From Streptococcus mitis 17/34 (lineage in GTDB: Bacteria; Bacillota; Bacilli; Lactobacillales; Streptococcaceae), in contig ASZZ01000004.1 of assembly GCA_000430305.1 (NCBI GenBank), forward strand, positions 89,127 through 153,126: DNA of 64,000 nt, given 5' to 3'. The notes beneath the pieces are model-generated. The model was not told where the DNA came from, did not search any database, and saw only the letters and a list, made by a program, of their open reading frames with translations. Both the position numbers and the translations under genes were made by a program. This document shows positions 43,296-52,100 of this stretch, piece after piece (the stretch's first letter is position 1; each line of letters starts with the position of its first letter).

Positions 43296-43709
43296 TCATA
43301 AAATACTCCAAAATGAAATCGGTTCTTGATAGGCTTTGGGGAAATCTCTTTTCAAGCTTTGGCAGGTGCGATAGGAAGGGATGAAATGTCCTAGGATGAG
43401 GAGACTTCCCTGAAGGAAGAGTGGGATACCCCTTAAAAATATCAAAGAGAGAATGATCAGGCTATCCCAGAGGAGAATTTGTAAGGCAAAACGCCAGAAT
43501 TTCGGTCTAATCTGGGAATAGAGTTGACTAAAGTGGTCACAAAGTTGGTTGGAAAGATAGGTCAATAGTACAGGATGAAAGAAAATGAGCCAACCACTGT
43601 ATATCAAAATCCAATCCCAAGTAAGTCCCTCTTTAAATGTTAAAAATGCCAGCATGATTCCATCAATGACAAGGAGTTGAATGGTTTTGGTGGAGATGAT
43701 TTTTTTCAT
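43296..43709 (-). CDS. Small membrane protein, paralogue 1
   Basis: 137 residues with four predicted membrane helices. It aligns over its whole length with the next gene: same length, and both end in a short aromatic tail (FPKAYQEPISFWSIL here, YPDFYDKHISLWESL there). No known family is recognised. The two are an old tandem duplication, 18 bases apart and probably cotranscribed. Confidence 0.75.
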   Translation of the reverse strand: MKKIISTKTIQLLVIDGIMLAFLTFKEGLTWDWILIYSGWLIFFHPVLLTYLSNQLCDHFSQLYSQIRPKFWRFALQILLWDSLIILSLIFLRGIPLFLQGSLLILGHFIPSYRTCQSLKRDFPKAYQEPISFWSIL

Positions 43710-43727
43710 GCTAAAATCTCCTTTTCC

Positions 43728-44141
43728 TTAGAGACTCTCCCACAAAGAGATATGTTTGTCGTAAAAGTCTGGATAGTTTTCTCTTAGGTAGTCAGTTGTC
43801 CGATAATATAAAGTAGAATGACAAGCAGTGACGATTGGCATAAGAGTGGAAAAGCGTTGAGAACTAACGAAGGCTAAAAGGACAAAAAATAGAAGATCGC
43901 TGATGATCACTCCTAAATAGTAGAAGCGAATCTTTTTATTGATTTGAGGATAAATCTCAGCGAATTGATGTTTGAGTCGGACAAGAAAGCGAAATAGCAG
44001 TAGTCCCTGAGTAAGGATGAAAATAAAACTAGTGAGCAAGAGCCAGTCCAAAGCTGTCTCGGGTCTAGTGCTAAAAAATGCAAATAGTAGCAAATCGATA
44101 ACTGCAATTGCTATAAAATGGATTCTAAAGAGATTTTTCAT
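43728..44141 (-). CDS. Small membrane protein, paralogue 2
   Basis: 137 residues with four predicted membrane helices; see paralogue 1 for the shared tail. RBS GAGGTCA lies upstream. The identities are weak apart from the tail and helix pattern, so the duplication is not recent. Function unknown. Confidence 0.75.
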   Translation of the reverse strand: MKNLFRIHFIAIAVIDLLLFAFFSTRPETALDWLLLTSFIFILTQGLLLFRFLVRLKHQFAEIYPQINKKIRFYYLGVIISDLLFFVLLAFVSSQRFSTLMPIVTACHSTLYYRTTDYLRENYPDFYDKHISLWESL

Positions 44142-44260
44142 AAGATGACCTCCCTCTTTTATCTAGCTTCATTCTACTCCCAAAGAATGGGAGTTACAAG
44201 TAAAATGATAAAAAATTTTAGTAAGGAGATTCTGTTAGACTTCTTTATTTGATTTCCCTC

Positions 44261-44971
44261 TTATTGTTCCACTTCTTCATCGTTCCAGACAAATAAAGCT
44301 CCAATTGCATTGATGATATAAAAGATGTATTTTCCGATATTGGCGAAGTTTCCTTGAATAGCAGCTTTTGTAAGCTGCACAAAATTGTAAATCAACCAAA
44401 AGCCCCACTGAGTTGTTAGTTTCAATGCATTCAAAGCATTGGCAATGAGGGACAGTGCAAAGGCAATAGTTGTCACATAGGCAAGGAGATTCATCTTTCC
44501 TCCATAGCCGATATAGTTGGTCACAAAGGCAAAGAGGAAGGCGATGATGGAAATGATGATGGCCGCCAATTTTAGTTGTTTTTGGCTCATTTGGTTGGGT
44601 CTGCCTTCTTGCGAAGCTTCCCATTTCTTTATGGCAAAGGTATAGATAAGGAAGGTGACAGGATAGGTAATGATGGCCGCCTTATTTCCAAGGATATAAT
44701 CAATAGCACCGGACAAAATGGTATTAACAATACCAAAGTAATTTCCCCATTTGCTTAATTTTCCCGTGAAACGAGTGGACAACATGGAAATCCCAACGTT
44801 GGTTACGGAAATCAATCCAAAAGGAACAAGAGCAGTCCATGGTCCCCAGTCTACAAATTTGTCGAGACGTGAGTTGAGGTAACCAGATGCAATCGCAATC
44901 CCAACGACCAAAGCAACCCCGAAGAGGTCAAACCATTTGGATGTCGCAAAAATTTTGAGTGATTTTTTCAT
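44261..44971 (-). CDS. pnuC: Nicotinamide riboside transporter PnuC
   Basis: 236 residues with about seven membrane helices. LFGVALVVGIAIASGYLN at the N-terminus and QWGFWLIYNFVQLTKAAIQGN near the end fit PnuC. It moves nicotinamide riboside for NAD synthesis. The upstream RBS is weak (AGAAAG). I looked for a NAD-sensing leader and could not identify one. Confidence 0.88.
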   Translation of the reverse strand: MKKSLKIFATSKWFDLFGVALVVGIAIASGYLNSRLDKFVDWGPWTALVPFGLISVTNVGISMLSTRFTGKLSKWGNYFGIVNTILSGAIDYILGNKAAIITYPVTFLIYTFAIKKWEASQEGRPNQMSQKQLKLAAIIISIIAFLFAFVTNYIGYGGKMNLLAYVTTIAFALSLIANALNALKLTTQWGFWLIYNFVQLTKAAIQGNFANIGKYIFYIINAIGALFVWNDEEVEQ

Positions 44972-45044
44972 ATATTAAAATATCTTTCTTTTTTTTACAA
45001 ATATTCTACAACTAAATGAAAGTAAAATCAAATGATAGAAATAA

Positions 45045-45071
45045 AACCCTGAAAATAAAACTTTCAGGGTT
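45045..45071 (-). terminator. Terminator after psaR
   Basis: AACCCTGAAA and TTTCAGGGTT arms (45045-45054 / 45062-45071) followed on the minus strand by TTAT. Confidence 0.75.
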
Positions 45072-45090
45072 GGTTGGGGTACTTGAGAAA

Positions 45091-45741
45091 TTAGTCGATT
45101 TTCTCGACGTAGAGTTGTTTGGCAATGTCCATACCTACTTGTAAATCCTCTTCTTTACTGAGGATAGTGAAAGTATTGCTGAAGCCATCAAACTGCTGGA
45201 CTTGGAGACAGTCACCGATGTGAAGTGAGTGCTTATCCAAATAATGGAGAATGTCAAAACTATCGTGCACCCGAGTCAGGCGGTAGGCGCCAGCTTCCTT
45301 GATATCAGCTAGTGGCAGGTTATTGATTTCAACCAGGAGTTCTCCCTTGGCAGGAATAGTTCCTCCGTGAGGACAGGTCTTGGGAAATCCAAGCAATTTT
45401 TCTAGTCTCTCCACGAATAGCTCAGAGACAGTATGTTCCAAGACCTCAGCTTCCTCGTGAATCTGGTCACTCGTATAGTCTAAATGATGGACTAGAAAAA
45501 CTTCAATCAAGCGATGCTTACGGTAGAGCTCTGAGACCAGTTTGAGCCCAAGGTCCGTCAGTAGATAGCCACATTCCTTGTCTTTGAGGATGAGGTTTTC
45601 ACTCTTCATCCGTTTAATCATTTCAGTTACGGCAGGGGGAGAGACTTGCATACGAGCAGCAATTTCTTTGTTGGTGATTTTATGCAGGTCTATGCCGATT
45701 TCATAAATACATTTTAGATAATCTTCTTTATTCGGGGTCAT
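45091..45741 (-). CDS. psaR: Manganese-dependent repressor PsaR (DtxR/MntR family)
   Basis: 216 residues. An N-terminal winged helix (about 5-60, NKEIAARMQVSPPAVTEMIKRM), a metal-binding and dimerisation domain (CPHG, HLDYTSDQIHEEAEVLEH) and a C-terminal FeoA/SH3-like domain (about 145-212). It represses psaBCA when manganese is plentiful, through the dyad at 35736-35759, about 10 kb away on the same strand. Confidence 0.92.
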   Translation of the reverse strand: MTPNKEDYLKCIYEIGIDLHKITNKEIAARMQVSPPAVTEMIKRMKSENLILKDKECGYLLTDLGLKLVSELYRKHRLIEVFLVHHLDYTSDQIHEEAEVLEHTVSELFVERLEKLLGFPKTCPHGGTIPAKGELLVEINNLPLADIKEAGAYRLTRVHDSFDILHYLDKHSLHIGDCLQVQQFDGFSNTFTILSKEEDLQVGMDIAKQLYVEKID

Positions 45742-45814
45742 TCGTTTCCTCTTGTCTAATATCTTTATCTAGTATATCAAAAAAAGCTAGATTTCTCTAG
45801 CTGTGACTTTTTAT

Positions 45815-45823
45815 GTTATACTT
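45815..45823 (+). promoter_or_regulatory. Extended -10 promoter of the phosphoesterase gene
   Basis: TGT-TATACT lies 30 bases before the start of the phosphoesterase gene. Confidence 0.5.
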
Positions 45824-45852
45824 ATTGCAAGAGAAAAAACGAGGAGATGGAT

Positions 45853-46695
45853 ATGACGAAAATAGCTCTTCTTTCAGATATTCATGGAAATACCACCGCC
45901 TTGGAGGCTGTTTTGGCAGATGCTCGGCAGCGAGGAGTGGATGAATACTGGCTTTTGGGAGATATTCTTATGCCAGGAACAGGGCGTAGAAGGATTTTGG
46001 ATTTGTTGGCTCAACTACCGATTACGGCTAGAGTTTTGGGAAACTGGGAAGACAGTCTCTGGCATGGTGTCCGCAAGGACTTGGATAGTACTCGTCCCAG
46101 TCAACGCTATCTCTTGCGCCAGTGCCAGTATGTTTTAGAGGAAATTTCCCTAGAAGAAATTGAACTGCTCCACAATCAACCACTCCAGCTTCATCGTCAG
46201 TTTGGGGATTTGACGGTGGGAATTAGCCACCATCTGCCTGATAAGAATTGGGGTCGAGTGTTGATTCATACTGGAGCGCAAGAGGATTTTGATCGCTTGG
46301 TGACCAATCCTCCTTGTGATATTGCTGTTTATGGTCATATTCACCAGCAGTTGCTTCGTTACGGGACTGGTGGACAATTGATTGTTAATCCGGGTTCGAT
46401 TGGCCAGCCTTTCTTTCTAGATGCTCAGTTACGGAAGGACTTACGGGCCCAGTATATGATTTTGGAGTTTGATGACAAGGGCTTGGTAGATATGGACTTC
46501 CGACGGGTAGACTACGATGTGGCAGCTGAATTGCAGTTGGCTAAAGATCTTAAACTTCCCTATTTTGAGGTTTATTATGAAAGTCTGGTCAATGGTATCC
46601 ACCATACTCATCATCAGGAATTTCTGAGAGAATTGGCCCAGAAAGAGGGCTATGATAGGGAATTAGATGCTTGGCTGAAAAGTGGTAACGATTGA
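45853..46695 (+). CDS. Calcineurin-like metallophosphoesterase
   Basis: 280 residues. The metal motifs are LLSDIHGNTTAL (D-x-H), LLGDILMPG (G-D), LGNWED (GN-x-E/D), ISHHLPDKN and YGHIHQQ, all in order. The substrate is unknown; relatives act on cyclic nucleotides or phosphodiesters. I chose the second ATG: the first (45847) directly touches the GAGGAG site, whereas 45853 is 6 bases from it. Confidence 0.88.
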   Translation: MTKIALLSDIHGNTTALEAVLADARQRGVDEYWLLGDILMPGTGRRRILDLLAQLPITARVLGNWEDSLWHGVRKDLDSTRPSQRYLLRQCQYVLEEISLEEIELLHNQPLQLHRQFGDLTVGISHHLPDKNWGRVLIHTGAQEDFDRLVTNPPCDIAVYGHIHQQLLRYGTGGQLIVNPGSIGQPFFLDAQLRKDLRAQYMILEFDDKGLVDMDFRRVDYDVAAELQLAKDLKLPYFEVYYESLVNGIHHTHHQEFLRELAQKEGYDRELDAWLKSGND

Positions 46696-46770
46696 CATTA
46701 CAACTAAAAAGGGTATAATAAAAGAAAAAGAAGAGTAGAGGCAGGGGAGCCTCGTAAAAAGGAGAAGAGG

Positions 46771-47208
46771 ATGCAAATTCCAAGTAGATTTACCATTGCG
46801 ACTCATATGCTGATAATTATCGCTCTCGAGGGGAAGGAAAGCAAGGTGACCAGTGATTTTCTGGCAGCTAGTGTTGGGGTCAATCCAGTCATTATCAGAA
46901 AGACCTTGTCCCAGTTGAAGAAGGCAGAGATGATTTCAGTAGCGCGTGGAACAGGGGGAACAGAGATTGTTAAGGATCTCAAAGACATTAGTCTTTTAGA
47001 TGTTTATCAGGCGGTTGAGTGTCTTGGTAAGACAGGTCAACTCTTTAGTTTCCATGACAATCCAAATCCAAATTGCCCAGTCGGAGCTCATATTCATGAT
47101 GTTTTGGATCAAAAATTGGAGAGAATACAGCTGGCTATGGAGGCTGAACTTGGTCAGACCAGTCTAGAACAAGTCGTGGCTGATGCAGAGAGTCAGATGA
47201 AGGATTGA
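46771..47208 (+). CDS. Rrf2 family transcriptional regulator
   Basis: 145 residues with an N-terminal winged helix (about 5-65; VTSDFLAASVGVNPVIIRKTLSQL) and the glycine-rich wing ARGTGGTEI. Only two cysteines (VECLG and NPNCPVG) are present, not the three of FeS-binding IscR/NsrR, so it resembles the YwnA/YwgB-type members without a cluster. RBS AAGGAGAAG. Target unknown. Confidence 0.88.
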   Translation: MQIPSRFTIATHMLIIIALEGKESKVTSDFLAASVGVNPVIIRKTLSQLKKAEMISVARGTGGTEIVKDLKDISLLDVYQAVECLGKTGQLFSFHDNPNPNCPVGAHIHDVLDQKLERIQLAMEAELGQTSLEQVVADAESQMKD

Positions 47209-47230
47209 GAGGGATAGATGCCCTCTTTTT
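47208..47230 (+). terminator. Terminator after the Rrf2 gene
   Basis: AGAGGG (47208-47213) and CCCTCT (47221-47226) with T's to 47230; the hairpin starts in the stop codon. Confidence 0.75.
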
Positions 47231-47276
47231 CTCTATGTAAAATTGTGATAAAATAGAATCATTAAAGGAGGAAGAA

Positions 47277-48297
47277 ATGTATCTCGTTATAGGAATTGTA
47301 TTAGCCTTTATAGTATCATTTTGGAAGGATAATAGAAGTTTGTGGAATCCAGTATTATTCTTATTATCCCTCATTTCCAGTTATTTTTATCTAGGCTACC
47401 TTTTTTATCAAAATGGGTATGAGAAGATTCATTTCGCTTTTTTTATATTTCCCTTTATTTTACTTCCTTTTTTGCTTTTTCTAAGTGGCATCTTTCTAAT
47501 CTATAATGGGGTCATTTTGTTGAAGCGAGAGGGAAGTTCAAAGGCTAATTATCTCTCCATGCTCCTTGGAATAGTCATTTTGCTATTTTTTGCTTTGATG
47601 TCATTTCGATTGGGAGGACGACATGAATTATTTTACACCAATCACTTTCTAAATATTTTATTTGCATTTATTGCTTATTCTTACTTTTATTTTTGGTTTT
47701 GCTTTTGTGGCTTTTATGTTGTACTCTATCTTGTATCTCTTTATTCCTAAGAAGAAGCATTATGATTTTATTATCATTCATGGTGCAGGTTTGTTAGACG
47801 GAGAAAAGGTAACACCTTTGCTGAAGAGGAGAATTGATAAGGCAGTGGAAGCTTATCACAAGTCTAAGAATCCTCATATCAAAATCATTGCCAGTGGTGG
47901 TCAAGGAGGAGATGAGAAGATTTCTGAAGCGCAGGCCATTACAAACTATCTTCTTGAAGAGACAGATGTTCCCCAAGATGCGATTATTCTGGAAGATCAA
48001 TCAAGGACTACCTACGAGAACCTTCTCTTTTCTAAGGAACTTGGTGAGAAACTGGTAGCCAAACCTCAATTTCTCTTTGTTACAAATGACTATCATGTTT
48101 TTCGTACCAGCACTTATGCTCGTAAGTTAAATATGAAGGGAGATGGCCTCGGATGTAGGACGGCAGGCTACTACATACCATCTGCTTTTATTCGGGAGTA
48201 CGTAGCGCTCTGTGTTAAGATGAAATGGCTTTTCCTTGCCTTTTATGTCCTGCTATCAGTCCTCATTTTGATAGCCTACAAAGGGATTATTTGGTAG
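47277..48297 (+). pseudogene. YdcF/SanA-type DUF218 membrane protein, frameshifted
   Basis: The first frame (47277-47750) gives four or five helices. The second frame, open from about 47662, gives one more helix and then a DUF218 domain (HYDFIIIHGAGLLDGEKVTP, IIASGGQGGDEKISEA, LFVTNDYHVFRTS) to 48297. The sum is 340 codons plus one base, so one T too many in the TTT at 47661-47663 is likely; the restored join reads NILLHLLLILTF. DUF218 proteins are linked to envelope functions. RBS AAGGAGGAAG. Confidence 0.8.
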
Positions 48298-48311
48298 TCA
48301 GATTCTATTTA

Positions 48312-48355
48312 AAAAGACTTAGAATGAACATGAAAGTATGTATTCTAGGTCTTTT
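48312..48355. terminator. Terminator between the YdcF-like gene and the Mbeg1-like gene
   Basis: AAAAGACTTAGAAT (48312-48325) and ATTCTAGGTCTTTT (48342-48355) with one wobble pair; convergent genes on both sides. Confidence 0.75.
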
Positions 48356-48384
48356 ATTTTGTATACATTTGATTTTCAAGAGTA

Positions 48385-49458
48385 CTATCTATTTTTCCAT
48401 GCTTGGTAACGGGTATCAATCAATAATTGGGTAAGTCGCCCCATGGTTTCCCTTTCTGCTGGAGTGAGGGATTGAGCTTGTACAAAGAGATGATGAATGT
48501 GTTCAAGCGCCTTTAAGGAAGACAGGTCATTGATGGAGCTAATCCCAGCATCTAGAATGGTGCCAAAGAAGAGGTCGAAGTAGAGCTGGAGTTCCTCGTC
48601 AGGGACTGTGGCCACCCACTCCTTGAAGGTTGTGTCGACTTGTTGGCTATCACTGTTGGTCTTATCCAGCTGGACGAAGCGCTTGTTCTTGATCTGCCAA
48701 CTAAAGGTATCGTGCTGGGCGATACCACCCAAGGCAGTACTGTGCACGATGATTTGGTGGTTGGGGATTTCCATCATCATACCGATAATGGAGCCTTGTG
48801 GGATGAAGACCTTGGTTCTATCCATTATCCTTTGATAGCCCTCAGTTTGTGTCAGTTCTTTGTGGAGACCAGGCGCATCAAAGGTATAAACTGCTGTGAT
48901 TTGATCCTGTAAATTTTGTTCAATTTGACTAGCAGCATAGATGGCTAGATTTCCTCCCTTGGAATGCCCAGCCAGAATGACATTTTGATTAGGATGGTGG
49001 GCAAAAAAGTTTTTTAAATAGCGAAGGGCGTGCTTTTGAGCAGGAATTTCCTTCATATAGGTTAGGTGGAAATCTTCCTTCCAGCCAATGATACTGTCAT
49101 CTGTCCCACGAAAGACAATCAGATAGGTATCGAGAGTGAGGCGGTAGGTCATAGCCGCAAATTGCTTTTGCAATTCAGGATCAATGTCATTGATAAAATG
49201 GGAGAGTTTGCAATTTTTGAAGCGTTTGTGTTGAGCTAGTTCATCTAATAGCTGGAGGCGATTTTTGCTGGTCAGCATGTTAGTCTCTCTTGGAACCTGA
49301 GTAGCTAGGTCTAAAAGTCGCTGAGGACTTGTGGAGACTAGATTATCAAAGGTGAGGTAGGTAGCTTCTGTTAAGGCTAGAATGTCTAACTCATTCAATG
49401 GAAAGTCGTAAAAGGAATCGTAAGCGACATCTTTCAGGTAGTCAAAAATATTGGCCAT
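48385..49458 (-). CDS. Mbeg1-like (DUF2974) alpha/beta hydrolase
   Basis: 357 residues. The nucleophile elbow is GHSKGGNLAIYAA (about 163-175), preceded by YLIVFRGTDDSIIGWKEDF, which is typical of lipase-3-like folds and of DUF2974. The C-terminus is helical. It may be a cytoplasmic esterase; no signal peptide is seen. RBS AGGAGCTC. Confidence 0.82.
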   Translation of the reverse strand: MANIFDYLKDVAYDSFYDFPLNELDILALTEATYLTFDNLVSTSPQRLLDLATQVPRETNMLTSKNRLQLLDELAQHKRFKNCKLSHFINDIDPELQKQFAAMTYRLTLDTYLIVFRGTDDSIIGWKEDFHLTYMKEIPAQKHALRYLKNFFAHHPNQNVILAGHSKGGNLAIYAASQIEQNLQDQITAVYTFDAPGLHKELTQTEGYQRIMDRTKVFIPQGSIIGMMMEIPNHQIIVHSTALGGIAQHDTFSWQIKNKRFVQLDKTNSDSQQVDTTFKEWVATVPDEELQLYFDLFFGTILDAGISSINDLSSLKALEHIHHLFVQAQSLTPAERETMGRLTQLLIDTRYQAWKNR

Positions 49459-49581
49459 AAGAGCTCCTTTCTTTTTATTTATCTTATCACAATCACATAG
49501 AATTTACTAGTTGGTTTGTACGAGTTCTCTATATACCGACCTATAATGGTATGATTCAGACACATAGAAGACAGTTTGCTT

Positions 49582-50358
49582 TTATTTCAAACCTCTAAAC
49601 ATACTTGTTTGTATCTGTTTGTCGTCAATCCCATTCTCTTTTAAGAAATTTTTCATCTCATTTATATCATCAGGTTGGCCGGTTAAGAGATAAATAGCTT
49701 GGTTACCGTATTCCACAACCGCATTTTTTAAAAATGCTTGGCTTTGAGAAAAGGTTTCGCTAGTTTTATAAGTTAGATTTGGATTATTTTTACTAAGCTC
49801 TCTTAACTCATTATCAAAAATGTTTACTCCTTTGTCTAAATGATTAAGAATGATGGAGCGCTTACCAGCCCACTCTTTCACAACTGGACGTAGAGTAGAA
49901 ATACCGACATCAGAGGCAAAACAAACCAGTGCTTGGTCATTGTCTTTAACGGATAAAGATGACTCCAGCCACCTCATTTCAATTTTACTACTAGCTGGTA
50001 AATGTGTTAAGGTTTCCTTAAACACGCTACCACTATTATGGGTTACAATAAGAATTTCATCCTCATCAGGAGTGGAAGCAAGGGTTAGCCATCGGCTAGC
50101 CTGATCCTCCTTTACTGGACTTTTGTCTGGACCAAACGAGCTGTCAGGAAGCTTAAACTGAGCATAGGAGCCAGCTTTCCATATTTGATTTTTTGGTTTT
50201 GTGATGTGAACTAAATATAAATCTCCGCTGGGATTTTCAATGGATTTTATCGATAAAGTTTGACTTCGTCCAAGATAGGTAATGATTCCCCAAGATATAA
50301 AGCCGAGCACTCCAAGTGTAGTTAGAATAATTATGAACATTTTTTTCCCTCGTTTCAT
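49582..50358 (-). CDS. Membrane-anchored ferredoxin-NADP reductase-like protein
   Basis: 258 residues with one N-terminal helix (about 7-28) and then an FAD-binding barrel (about 38-115, VHITKP, WKAGSYAQFKLP, WLTLASTP) and an NAD-binding part (about 130-255). This is the fold of ferric reductases and CDP-deoxyglucose reductases. The Rossmann Gly motif is weak (CFASDVGISTLRP). Preceded by a TetR-type operator, so it is probably the target of the tetR gene upstream. Confidence 0.75.
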   Translation of the reverse strand: MKRGKKMFIIILTTLGVLGFISWGIITYLGRSQTLSIKSIENPSGDLYLVHITKPKNQIWKAGSYAQFKLPDSSFGPDKSPVKEDQASRWLTLASTPDEDEILIVTHNSGSVFKETLTHLPASSKIEMRWLESSLSVKDNDQALVCFASDVGISTLRPVVKEWAGKRSIILNHLDKGVNIFDNELRELSKNNPNLTYKTSETFSQSQAFLKNAVVEYGNQAIYLLTGQPDDINEMKNFLKENGIDDKQIQTSMFRGLK

Positions 50359-50388
50359 TTTTAACTCCTATAGTGTAGTAATTTTCTA

Positions 50389-50415
50389 TGAATGAATAAT
50401 ATTTTTTTTCATTCA
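50389..50415. promoter_or_regulatory. TetR-type operator before the reductase gene
   Basis: TGAATGAA (50389-50396) and TTCATTCA (50408-50415), perfect 8-bp arms with 11 bases between. The same arms occur before tetR itself. Confidence 0.7.
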
Positions 50416-50446
50416 ATAATTTCCAAAAAATAAAGAAAAGATTTCT

Positions 50447-51009
50447 TTATTTCAGTATTCCTTTAATGAAGTTGGTTGCTAGTATTTCTACAGTTTTGCT
50501 AATATCTGGAAAATCATTTTCTGTGATATGCATATCCATGTAGTAAAATAGGTTGTAAACTTGTAAAATATCTTGAATTTTTTCTGGAGAATGGCCTTCA
50601 GCTGCAAACGATGAGTAAAGGTTTTCACGAGAAATTGATGAAATGGATTCGTGACTTTTCCTTCTTCTGAGGAATAGTAGCTATGCAACTCATCTGCTAT
50701 GGCAGGATTGTACCATTCTGCAAGGATTTTATTGGAAGAAACGAGTGCTCTGGATTGAGCAAAGAGTTGACTAATAAGATCAATCATATCAATTTCCCAA
50801 TCCAGTTCTTCGATCATAGTTTGGCGAACACGGTTGTTTTCATCAATATAGATATCTAAAAAAATAGCCTCTTTACTTTCGTAATAGTTATAAAAAGATC
50901 CGACTGCCATATGAGCTTGTCTAGCAATTTCTGAAATTCCTGTCGCCTTGTATCCTTTTTTTGAAAAAACTTCATAAGCTGCGGATTTCAAAGCCTGTTT
51001 TTTGTCCAA
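50447..51009 (-). pseudogene. TetR family regulator, frameshifted
   Basis: The N-terminal helix-turn-helix is clear (SKKGYKATGISEIARQAHMA then VGSFYNYYESKEAIF, about 15-55). The frame breaks after SSEEG: TTTT at 50656-50659 should be TTTTT. Restoring it gives GKSHESISSISREN and a normal helical C-terminus ending ATNFIKGILK at 50447. As read, the product is 173 residues with a wrong end. It probably represses itself and the reductase gene through TGAATGAA/TTCATTCA sites. Confidence 0.85.
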
Positions 51010-51027
51010 TTTGATTCACCTCTTTTC

Positions 51028-51055
51028 TGAATGAATATTAAATATTGTTCATTCA
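51028..51055. promoter_or_regulatory. TetR-type operator before tetR
   Basis: TGAATGAA (51028-51035) and TTCATTCA (51048-51055) with 12 bases between, 19 bases upstream of the tetR start. Confidence 0.7.
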
Positions 51056-51423
51056 TATCTTAACAAATCTTTTTCAGATTGTCAATCTGAAAGCTAGAAC
51101 TTTTTACGGATACCACTTGATAAGGAGCTTTTCAATGTTAGAAGAGTATAGAGTGTCGTTTTAACTACACTCAAGGTTTGGAAGAATAGATATAAATTTT
51201 GGTTAAGGGGATGTATAAAAGAACTGAAATGAGGGTTGAAAAAATTAAAAATAAATGGGTAGTGCTGGCACTATGTCTGAAAATAAGGTATGATATCAAT
51301 GGGGTTATTCACTATCTGTTTTTGAGCTGTTGTGACAAGGAAATGTCAAAAAAGTATTAGATACTAAGCCCTCTATTTATACTAAAGGATTTAAGACTCC
51401 TAAAATTAGCAAAGGAGAATCAG
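51056..51423. other. Gap between tetR and the two-component system
   Basis: No gene of normal size. It contains a hairpin TTTCAGATT/AATCTGAAA near 51070-51091, a tiny ATG frame of 9 codons (51135-51164) after AAGGAG that looks like a cut gene start, and the dyad TGACA-AGGAAA-TGTCA (51333-51348) about 75 bases before the response regulator. The dyad could be an autoregulatory site. Confidence 0.4.
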
Positions 51424-52100
51424 ATGCACAAGATTTTACTAGTAGAAGATGATCAGGTTATTCGTCAACAGGTCGGGAAAATGCTCTCTGAATGGGGATT
51501 TGAAGTGGTTCTGGTAGAAGACTTTATGGAAGTTTTGAGTCTATTTGTTCAGTCGGAACCTCATTTGGTCCTTATGGATATTGGCTTGCCCTTGTTTAAT
51601 GGCTATCATTGGTGTCAGGAGATTCGCAAGATTTCCAAGGTGCCTATTATGTTTTTGTCTTCCAGAGATCAAGCTATGGATATCGTCATGGCGATTAATA
51701 TGGGGGCGGATGACTTTGTGACCAAGCCTTTTGACCAGCAGGTTCTTTTAGCCAAGGTTCAGGGCTTGTTGCGTCGTTCCTATGAGTTTGGGCGTGACGA
51801 GAGTTTACTGGAATATGCCGGTGTGATCCTCAATACCAAATCCATGGATTTACATTATCAAGGACAAGTCTTGAATTTGACCAAGAACGAATTCCAGATT
51901 TTACGCGTTTTGTTTGAGTATGCTGGCAATATCGTAGCGCGTGATGACCTCATGCGGGAACTTTGGAACAGTGATTTTTCATTGATGACAATACCCTCTC
52001 TGTTAATGTGGCTCGTTTGCGTAAAAAGTTGGAAGAGCAGGGCTTGGTAGGATTTATCGAGACCAAGAAGGGGATAGGGTACGGACTGAAGCATGCTTGA
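51424..52100 (+). pseudogene. BceR-like response regulator, frameshifted
   Basis: OmpR/BceR-type regulator of 225 residues when restored: receiver domain with acidic pocket EDD (about 8-10), phospho-Asp in LMDIGLP (about 53) and Lys in TKPF (about 101), then a winged-helix domain (about 130-222). The frame breaks at 51975-51979, where TTTTT should be TTTTTT; the restored part reads NSDFFIDDNTLSVNVARLRK. It is the pneumococcal TCS01-type regulator, tied in pneumococcus to bacitracin-like stress. The restored stop overlaps the kinase start by 8 bases. Confidence 0.88.

Noticed and set aside
44972-45044. NAD-sensing riboswitch before pnuC
   Set aside because: Only AT-rich sequence and no stable fold recognised; cannot be supported.
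51135-51164. Nine-codon peptide gene after AAGGAG
   Set aside because: No terminator, no hydrophobic or Trp-rich pattern and no receptor next to it; more likely a cut gene start.
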